From the NCBI GenBank assembly GCA_035551935.1, contig DASZMJ010000206.1:1-20787 (forward strand): a DNA stretch of 20,787 nt. Reading direction: 5' to 3'. Shown here piece by piece: positions 15,907 through 20,787 of this stretch; position 1 is the stretch's first letter; each line of letters opens with the position of its first letter. The notes below the pieces were generated by a model. That model ran no database searches. It was not told the origin of the DNA and saw only the letters and a list, made by a program, of their open reading frames with translations. The position numbers and the translations under genes are program-made. The DNA comes from DASZMJ01 sp035551935. GTDB lineage: Bacteria; Planctomycetota; Planctomycetia; Isosphaerales; Isosphaeraceae.

Positions 15907-17049
15907 TCACTCCAGCCCGGCGAGCCAGACGCGGATGTCGTTGTCGTACTCGCTGGCCAGGTTCCCTCGGACGAGCTGGCGCTGGAAGTTGGCCGCGCCC
16001 TGCTCGACGAGGTCCGCGGCCTCGGCGCTGGGGAAGCGATCGGCGGGGTCGGGGGCGATCAGGCCGGCGATCAGGCTCATGAGTAGCTCGTTGCGGACCA
16101 CCTCCTCGGGGAGCGAGGCCGGCAGCCGTTGCACGAGCGACCGCTTGGCCGCCAGCAGCTCGCCGAGCGGCAGCTTCCCCGGGTTCGGCGGGGCGCCGGA
16201 GAGCATCTCGACGAGCACGAAGCCGAGGCTCGCGAGGTCGGACCGGACGGACGCCTGCGCCCCCTCCAGCACCTCGGGGGCCGCGTAGGAGGGGGTACAG
16301 GCGCGCGATTCGGGCGGGTCGTCGAGCCCGAAGGCCGCGCCGATGTCGATCAGCTTGGCGTTGCCGGTGCGCTTCAGCATGATGTTCGACGGCTTGATGT
16401 CGCAGTGCACGACCCCCTGGCGGTGCAATGCCGAGAGCGCCGCCAGGCAGTCGCGGAGCACGGCGATGGCGATCCCGGCCTTCAGCCGCGGCTGGGAGGC
16501 GCCGGCCGTGATGATGACGTCGTTGAGGTGGGCCCAACGGCCGTCGTCGAACCGGTCGCGGGCGCGGTCGAACATCGCGGGGGTCAGCAGGCGCTGGAGG
16601 TCGTAGCCGTCGATCCACTCCATCTCCATGACGCGGACGCCGTCGGCGGCGACGACGTTCTGGACGTCGAGCAGGTTGTCCTGCTGGATCTGGGCGACGC
16701 GGGCGGCGACGCGGGCCATGCGGGCCATCGCCTGGTCGTAGGCGTCGTCGTCGTCGTAGGGCTCGGGCGAGAAGACCTTCAGCGCCACGGGCAGGCGGAA
16801 GTCGTCGGCGCCGAGCCGCTCGGCGAGGAAGACGACCCCCTGGCCGCCGGCGCCGAGGCGTCGCAAGAGGCGATGGTGCTCGGTCCAGTCGAGGCGACGC
16901 CGGCCGAGGATGGCCCGGTAGCGGCCCTCCAGGGCGTCGGCGACCCGGACGGCCGGCCCCGGCTCCAGGAACAGCGACTCCTGGCCGTCGAAGCAGCTGA
17001 TGGTCGACGGCGGCGGCGATGGGGCCGACGGCCTCGTGGCCTCTTCCAT
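15907..17049 (-). CDS. Serine/threonine protein kinase with variant catalytic loop
   Basis: With the ATG at 17049 the protein has 380 residues; a weak RBS precedes it. An in-frame extension to 17232 is proline/arginine-rich and would cross the likely promoter, so it was rejected. The kinase domain (about 60-360) has the glycine loop LGAGGQGVVFLAE (65-77), the ATP-binding Lys91 in VALKVF, the catalytic loop VVHCDIKPSN (213-222), IDIG (234-237) in place of DFG, and YAAPEVLEG for the APE region. HCD replaces HRD, so it is a non-RD kinase and may not need activation-loop phosphorylation. No transmembrane or sensor domain follows; it is soluble. A possible -10 box (TAGGAT, complement of 17169-17174) lies upstream. 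Target unknown. An acidic insertion EPYDDDDAYDQ follows the lysine. Confidence 0.93.
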   Translation of the reverse strand: MEEATRPSAPSPPPSTISCFDGQESLFLEPGPAVRVADALEGRYRAILGRRRLDWTEHHRLLRRLGAGGQGVVFLAERLGADDFRLPVALKVFSPEPYDDDDAYDQAMARMARVAARVAQIQQDNLLDVQNVVAADGVRVMEMEWIDGYDLQRLLTPAMFDRARDRFDDGRWAHLNDVIITAGASQPRLKAGIAIAVLRDCLAALSALHRQGVVHCDIKPSNIMLKRTGNAKLIDIGAAFGLDDPPESRACTPSYAAPEVLEGAQASVRSDLASLGFVLVEMLSGAPPNPGKLPLGELLAAKRSLVQRLPASLPEEVVRNELLMSLIAGLIAPDPADRFPSAEAADLVEQGAANFQRQLVRGNLASEYDNDIRVWLAGLE

Positions 17050-17250
17050 GGGCGGGCACTCGGGGTTCGAGGTCGGGGGACGGCACGCCACCGAAGACCC
17101 TCGGGGGCGTCGCGTCCCGCGCGCCGGCGTTTGAGGACGGCGCGCGAGGCACTCCTGGAGGAGCCCCCATCCTAACAGACAACCGCCCGGCGATCTACCC
17201 GGGCGCCTGCATGCGTTGCCTCGACGCCTCAACCGTCGGCGCGTCGTCAG

Positions 17251-17304
17251 TTCCGGGGGCTGGAATCGAACCAGCGGCCTCCTGGTTCAGAGCCAGAAGG
17301 CGAT
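17251..17304 (-). other. 3' fragment of a tRNA-Gln (CTG) gene, probable attachment site
   Basis: On the minus strand the sequence reads as the 3' part of a tRNA. It has an anticodon stem TCTGG/CCAGG with loop CTCTGAA (anticodon CTG), a 5-base variable loop, T-arm GCTGG-TTCGATT-CCAGC, the 3' acceptor strand CCCCGGA and discriminator A. The D-arm and 5' acceptor strand are missing. Such fragments are the usual trace left by integrases that recombine within tRNA 3' ends. It stands at the left edge of a set of element-type genes. Confidence 0.8.
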
Positions 17305-17307
17305 CCA

Positions 17308-17472
17308 ATGCAAAGCGTTACGAACAACCAAGTTGCGTCGTCGCACTCCGCCGGTTGCACTGCCGGTTGCACCGGACCGGCCTCCGACGCGAATCTCGAC
17401 CTGCTCGCCGCCGTGGTGGCGGTCTTGACGCCCGAGCAACGGGCGAAGCTCGCCGCCATGCTCACCGGCTAG
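17308..17472 (+). CDS. Small element-associated protein (54 aa)
   Basis: The frame runs from an ATG at 17308 to TAG at 17470-17472, with AGAAGG 7 bases upstream inside the tRNA fragment. The product starts MQSVTNNQVASSHSAG, continues with two GCT units (AGCTAGCTGP), and ends in a short helix, LDLLAAVVAVLTPEQRAKLAAML. It resembles small first genes I associate with planctomycete integrative elements (MQxxTNN start, Cys pair, C-terminal amphipathic helix). Function unknown; a small DNA-binding or excision accessory protein is possible but unproven. It is followed by four more small genes in the same direction. Confidence 0.62.
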   Translation: MQSVTNNQVASSHSAGCTAGCTGPASDANLDLLAAVVAVLTPEQRAKLAAMLTG

Positions 17473-17522
17473 GGGGCGACGGCGCCCCGATGTCCCGGCG
17501 AGCCGAACGAAGGGGGCAAGCC

Positions 17523-17819
17523 ATGAGCACCCTACCGAAGACGCTGCGCTATGCGGAGGCCCTGGCGACGGCCGAGGGGCGGATCGTCAAGGCCCTCCCC
17601 GAGATCGTCGACGCCCTCATCGCCAGGGCGAAGGACGGCGACACCAAGGCGGCGGTCTACCTGCTCGACCGCATCCTGGGGCGGGCCGCCGGCGCGAAGG
17701 CGGCGCCGGCCGACGACCGCGCGATCCCCTACACCCCGGAGGCCTTCGCCCTCGACGCGGGGGACCTGGAGCGGGACCTGAGGCTGCGGCGGTCGTTCGC
17801 CGCGATCGGGGCACGCTGA
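17523..17819 (+). CDS. Small helical protein, DUF5681/terminase-small-subunit-like (98 aa)
   Basis: The ATG at 17523 follows an AAGGGGG stretch; the frame is open further upstream, but through the tRNA fragment and the kinase 5' region. The core LPEIVDALIARAKDGDTKAAVYLLDRILGRAAG resembles the helical repeat seen in DUF5681-type and phage small-terminase-like proteins (IAxxLxxxAxxGDxxAxxxLLDRxLGR). The tail (IPYTPEAFALDAGDLERDLRL) is acidic. It is the second gene of the element cassette, 50 bases after the 54-residue gene and 15 bases before the next. Role unknown. Confidence 0.7.
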   Translation: MSTLPKTLRYAEALATAEGRIVKALPEIVDALIARAKDGDTKAAVYLLDRILGRAAGAKAAPADDRAIPYTPEAFALDAGDLERDLRLRRSFAAIGAR

Positions 17820-17834
17820 GGGGGCGTAGTACAC

Positions 17835-18569
17835 ATGGCCCTGATCGACCGGGACGGCCGGACCTACCTCTATCGGAGCGTGCGGCGGGGCGGCCGGGTC
17901 ACCTCGCGCTACGTGGCGGCGGGCGAGTCGGCGGTGCTCATCGCCATGCTCGACGGCCTGGACCACGACGGGCAGGCCGAGCGGCGGCAGGCGGAGCGCG
18001 ACGGACGCCGGGAGCTCGACGACCTGGAACGTGAGCTCGACGAGCTGGCCGACCGGGCCCGGTCCCTGGCCGCCGCGGCCCTGGCGGCGGCGGGGTACCA
18101 CCAGCACAAGCGGGGCGAGTGGAGGAGACGCCGTGGGCGGCACGATCGCCGAGGCGCCGGCGGGCGCCCGAGTGATGGATCGCCTGGTCGCGGGCCGCCT
18201 GATCGACTGGGCGGTCGGCTCGCGGGCCGACGAGGCCACCGAGGAGCGATTCCGGCGGTTGATCGACGAGGTCGCCGCCGCCCTGGCCGGCCCCGATCCA
18301 TCCCCCATCGAGCGGCTGCTCGCCGAGACCGCCGCGCTGGGCTGGTTCGCCCTCCGGGTGCACGAGACGCATTCCGTCGGCGGCTCGACCTCGGCGGCGG
18401 GCCTGACCCTCGCCCGGGCCGAGCGCGGCCAACGCCGCATCGACCGGGCGAACCGCCGGCTCTCGAGCACGCTTCGGACCCCGGCGACCGTCCGACGGCT
18501 CGCCGTGCCGGCCGTCCAGCTCGACCTGGCCCGCCAGCAGCTCAACGTTGCTGGCTCGCGTGGAGATAG
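17835..18569 (+). CDS. Element-associated hypothetical protein with conserved N-terminal part; tail overlaps next gene
   Basis: The ATG at 17835 follows GAGGGGG. Residues 1-102 look like a real small protein: a beta start, TYLYRSVRRGGRVTSRYVAAG, then a long charged helix (about 50-90), ending GYHQHKRGEWRRRRG. That ending matches how I expect this planctomycete element family to finish. The frame then lacks a stop and runs a further 140 or so residues rich in Arg, Pro and Gly, out of frame with the next gene at 18133. The tail is therefore probably not functional sequence; the stop may have been lost by an indel or substitution, since the +2 frame reaches a stop at 18175. Function unknown. Confidence 0.6.
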   Translation: MALIDRDGRTYLYRSVRRGGRVTSRYVAAGESAVLIAMLDGLDHDGQAERRQAERDGRRELDDLERELDELADRARSLAAAALAAAGYHQHKRGEWRRRRGRHDRRGAGGRPSDGSPGRGPPDRLGGRLAGRRGHRGAIPAVDRRGRRRPGRPRSIPHRAAARRDRRAGLVRPPGARDAFRRRLDLGGGPDPRPGRARPTPHRPGEPPALEHASDPGDRPTARRAGRPARPGPPAAQRCWLAWR

Positions 18570-18579
18570 GATCGAATGA
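18133..18579 (+). CDS. Element-associated conserved hypothetical protein (148 aa)
   Basis: A GTG start at 18133 has GGAGGAG about 6 bases upstream, which decides the start; the frame is open back to 18031 without a better site. The protein is all-helical. An N-terminal helix pair (DRLVAGRLIDWAVGS, EERFRRLIDEVAAALAGP) is followed by PSPIERLLAETAALGWFALRVHET, then LTLARAERGQRRIDRANRRLSSTLRTPATVRRL, ending AVQLDLARQQLNVAG. The ending QxNVAG and the helix with RIDRAxRR are features I recognise from planctomycete element genes. No enzyme motif is seen. It is the fourth gene of the cassette. Confidence 0.72.
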   Translation: MGGTIAEAPAGARVMDRLVAGRLIDWAVGSRADEATEERFRRLIDEVAAALAGPDPSPIERLLAETAALGWFALRVHETHSVGGSTSAAGLTLARAERGQRRIDRANRRLSSTLRTPATVRRLAVPAVQLDLARQQLNVAGSRGDRIE

Positions 18580-18623
18580 GGCGAGGTGGCCCTGATCGAC
18601 GGCATCGGACCTGGAGGACGGCG

Positions 18624-18864
18624 ATGACGAGGAAGAGGATCGTGCCGACCGCCGAGGAGCGGGCGATCATCGCCGAGTTGGCACGGCTCGGGGGGCTGCC
18701 CTACCGGGTCGTCCTGGGCCGGCTCCAGGCCGCCGGTCGCCGCCGGCCAGCTCGACGGGCTGGTCAGTCGCCAGCGGCTGCTGTTCTACCGGGCCCTGAG
18801 GGGCGACGTCGACGCCCTGATCGAGGCCGGTCGGCTGTTCCTCGGGCAGGCTGAGGAGGGGTGA
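18624..18864 (+). pseudogene. Small element-associated protein broken by a one-base insertion
   Basis: The ATG at 18624 has GGAGG 6 bases upstream. Its frame gives TAEERAIIAELARLGGLPYRVVLGRLQAAG and then goes off into arginine-rich sequence, ending at 18854. Removing one C near 18738-18742 (within CGCCGCCGG) continues sensibly as AGQLDGLVSRQRLLFYRALR, then DVDALIEAGRLFLGQAEEG, with a stop at 18862-18864. That restored product of about 79 residues overlaps the next GTG by four bases (GTGA), as in compact operons. Either a recent inactivating mutation or a sequencing error. Function unknown. Confidence 0.65.
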
Positions 18865-19761
18865 CGCGAGGGGCCGACGCCTTCACAATCTTGCACAGAA
18901 ATCGGCCTTCCGCTGGTCGGCGAAGGCGTCGGCCGCGGCCCTGGCCGTCGCCCTCGACGAGCGGACCGACGAGCAGAGCGCCGCGGCCGCGCGGGTCTCG
19001 CGGCGGACCCTCGCCAACTGGAAGACCCCCCCGAGTTCGCCGCCCGGGTCGATCGGCACCGCGCCGACCTCCACGACCAGGCCCGCCGCCGGGGCATCGT
19101 GCCGGTCGTACACCGGGTCGCGGCCCTCGACGACCGCTGGCGTTGGCTCAAGCGGGTCATCGACGAGCGGGCCGACGACCCGGCGATTCGGGCCGTCCCG
19201 GGCGGCACCACCGGCCTGCTGGTCCGCGACGTCCGTGCCGTCGGCCGGGGAGAGGAGGCCCGGCTGGTGGACGTCTTCCGGCTCGACTCCGGGCTGCTGC
19301 GGGAGCTGCGCGAGGTCGAGAAGCAGGCCGTTATCGAGATCGGCGACTGGAACGAGCGGGGCGACGACTTCCGGCACCTCAGCAACGCCCAACTGCTCGC
19401 GTTGCTGCGGTCCGATCGAGCCGAGGAGGTGGGTACCTCGGGGGACGATGGCCGGGCCGGTCCGGACCCCGCCCGAGCCAACGGGCTGCTCCGCCCAGGC
19501 CGCCCCGCCGGTGAAGGATCGCCTCGCCATCCAGCGACCCGCCCTGGGTCGCAGCCGCACGCGGGCCTCGATCCACCGCCGCGTCCCGTCGAGGGCGACG
19601 ACGACGGAGAGCCGGTCGGCCAGGCTCCGGCCGCCGGAGCCGACGCCGGAACCTTGCCGCGGTTCGATGCGGTTGCGCCGGCCCGAGCCGGGCGTCAGCG
19701 CCGGCACGGGGTCGCGGTGTCGCCATGCCCCCGATCTGGAGTCCGGAGTGGCCGACCTTGA
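18861..19761 (+). pseudogene. Helix-turn-helix element protein, frameshifted
   Basis: Three frames are needed to read this gene. A GTG at 18861 overlaps the previous stop. From about 18890 a second frame gives AKASAAALAVALDERTDEQ and AAAARVSRRTLANWKT, a clear helix-turn-helix of the kind found at the start of phage/element proteins. At a run of seven C (19026-19032) the frame changes to PEFAARVDRHRADLHDQARR, VAALDDRWRWLKRVIDERA, GGTTGLLVRDVRAVG and LLRELREVEKQAVIEIGDWN, a helical body that fades after about 19430. The last 110 residues of the frame, up to 19761, are compositionally biased and probably not part of the gene. It likely bound DNA (small-terminase-like or regulatory); now it appears inactive unless the C-run is a sequencing error. 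Confidence 0.6.
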
Positions 19762-20021
19762 GGCTGTCCGTCGAGACGTCGTGTGTCCGGCGCGTGAATG
19801 CTCCCGCGTCGAGCGGCACGGTCGGCTGCCACGGGGGTGCGGGACGTCACGGACAACCTGCGGGAGCGGGATTCGACCATGGTCGAATTCACGGCCGATG
19901 GCGTCGCACCGGCGATCCTCGAGGAATCTACGCGATCAACGAGCCGGGTGCCGGGTGACCGCTCGGGCCGACCACTCGGTCGACCACACCGAAGCAAGCC
20001 CCGTTAGATCGAAGGATTCCG
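19440..20021. other. Region with no recognisable gene
   Basis: Open frames exist on both strands, but they are Arg/Pro/Gly-rich and none shows a motif, a good RBS and family-like composition together. It looks like degraded accessory DNA between the integrative-element genes and the mtnA junction. Confidence 0.5.
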
Positions 20022-20285
20022 ATGCGTTCGGCCGCCCGAGCGTCAGGGAGTGCCAATGGCCGCCCCGCGAATCCGAGCAGGAACCGGGATCACGCGAGCG
20101 GCCGGGCTCGAGCCCGCGAGGCGAAGGCAAAGTTGCGGTCGCAGGCCCTCGCCTGGCTCCAGGACGAGCGAGCCGCCTGGGCGAGGCTGCTCGACGCCGA
20201 ACCCACGGCGCGGCCGCTCATCGTCCAGACGCTTCGGCGCTGGCGGGCCGACCCCGACCTGGCCGACGTCCCCGGCGTCTGGTAG
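20022..20285 (+). pseudogene. Fragment resembling the C-terminal tail of planctomycete kinase/TPR proteins
   Basis: The frame 20022-20285 contains AKAKLRSQALAWLQDERAAW, then ARLLDAEPTARPLIVQTLRR and WRADPDLADVPGVW, followed by a stop. This helical pattern (LRxQALxWLxxDLxAWxxLL ... QxLxxWxxDPDLAGxR) is what I know from the region near the C-terminus of large planctomycete Ser/Thr kinases with TPR or WD40 repeats. Only this short module is present, without kinase or repeat domains, so it is read as a gene remnant. The first 30 or so residues are not conserved-looking. Homology is recalled, not computed. Confidence 0.5.
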
Positions 20286-20787
20286 GCGATCAAGTCGCTC
20301 CGCGTCCGCGGAGCGCCGGCCATCGGCATCGCCGCGGCCTATGGCGCCGTGCTCGGCGCCCGCTCGGCCCCGCTCGACGACCCCGCCGCCGTCCGCACGG
20401 CTCTCCGCGCGGCGACCGGCTACCTCCGCACCAGCCGCCCCACCGCCGTCAACCTCTTCTGGGCCCTCGACCGCATCGACCGCGTCGCCGACGAGAACCC
20501 GTCCCTCGACGGCCCCGCCCTGCTCGACCGCCTCCTGGCCGAGCCCAAGGCCATCGCCGACGAGGACAAGGCCATGTGTCGCGCCATCGGCGCGCACGGC
20601 TCGAGCCTCGTGGTGCCCGGCCAGGGCATCCTCACCCACTGCAACGCCGGCGGCCTCGCCACGGCCGACTACGGCACGGCCCTGGCCGTCATCTTCGCCG
20701 CCCACGAGGCCGGCAAGCGCGTCCACTTCTTCGCCGACGAGACTCGCCCGCTGCTCCAGGGCTCCCGCCTCACCGCCTGGGAGCTCT
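20286..20787 (+). pseudogene. mtnA: S-methyl-5-thioribose-1-phosphate isomerase, 5'-truncated (runs off right edge)
   Basis: Directly after a TAG at 20283-20285 and in the same frame, the sequence reads AIKSLRVRGAPAIGIAAAYG, RPTAVNLFWALDRIDRVAD, EDKAMCRAIGAHG, ILTHCNAGGLATADYGTALA and FFADETRPLLQGSRLTAWEL. These are the MtnA signatures, including the catalytic cysteine in THCNAGG and the RGAPAIG substrate loop. MtnA converts methylthioribose-1-phosphate to methylthioribulose-1-phosphate in methionine salvage. The first 40-45 residues of the family (the DQTxLP segment) are absent, no start codon lies between the stop and RGAPAIG, and I found no N-terminal part elsewhere in the window. It is probably inactive unless the upstream sequence is an assembly artefact. 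At least 167 codons are visible. Confidence 0.85.

Noticed and set aside
17251..17330. Intact tRNA-Gln gene
   Set aside because: No D-arm and no 5' acceptor strand complementary to CCCCGGA exists upstream on the minus strand, so only a 3' fragment is present.
17247..17465. 72-residue minus-strand ORF ending GGRWFDSSPRN
   Set aside because: That ending is the translation of the tRNA T-arm; it is an ORF artefact across a tRNA fragment.
18883..19707. 274-residue minus-strand ORF with SLADRLSVVVALDGTRRWIEARV
   Set aside because: It briefly looked protein-like, but most of it is antisense to the HTH element gene and I can link it to no family.
1..20787. CRISPR array, rRNA operon, replication origin
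   Set aside because: I found no regularly spaced direct repeats, no rRNA signatures, and no DnaA-box cluster or iterons on reading both strands.

Overview
The window looks like a chromosomal segment of a very GC-rich planctomycete, probably of the Isosphaeraceae type. The evidence is a ThuA domain joined to a PVC-type membrane-bound dehydrogenase (DUF7133-like) domain, abundant EF-hand motifs, a GldA/GldFG-like ABC module followed by a DUF4340 protein, a collagen-binding-domain glycosidase-like protein, and a set of small genes of the kind I associate with planctomycete integrative elements. The taxonomic assignment is inference from protein families; there is no rRNA in the window.

Layout. 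(1) 1-6136: two minus-strand genes, a very large secreted ThuA/EF-hand/dehydrogenase protein that runs off the left edge, and upstream of it a two-lobed M16 zinc protease. (2) 6137-6781: a highly charged small protein with a good promoter and RBS, a strong hairpin, and tRNA-Ile(GAT) on the minus strand. (3) 6782-12748: a spacer with an inverted repeat, a promoter, then an ABC transporter ATPase, a GldF-GldG-like fusion permease, and a DUF4340 protein. The last two genes are separated by a long imperfect inverted repeat. (4) 12943-13695: a REP-associated tyrosine transposase (RAYT) unit, bracketed by two near-identical long palindromes; the transposase carries one frameshift near its C-terminus. 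(5) 13713-14271: rpmF-rpmB (ribosomal proteins L32 and L28) on the minus strand. (6) 14464-17049: a secreted glycosidase-like protein convergent with a Ser/Thr protein kinase that has a variant catalytic loop. (7) 17251-about 19761: a decaying integrative element. It starts at a 3' fragment of a tRNA-Gln gene (a likely att site) and holds five small genes in a row, two of them frameshifted, with no integrase visible. (8) 20022-20787: a fragment resembling the tail of a planctomycete kinase/TPR protein, joined at an in-frame stop to an mtnA gene that lacks its first 40 or so codons.

Working together: the ABC ATPase, the GldFG fusion and the DUF4340 protein form one operon for an envelope-located transporter of the gliding/auxiliary-ABC type, substrate unknown. 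The two ribosomal protein genes form another operon. The right-hand 3.5 kb is accessory DNA, and its junction with mtnA suggests rearrangement. I found no CRISPR array, no defence system and no biosynthetic cluster. The most unusual items are the EF-hand cassette nested inside the ThuA domain, the covarying RAYT palindromes, the tRNA-fragment-bounded gene set and the mtnA junction.
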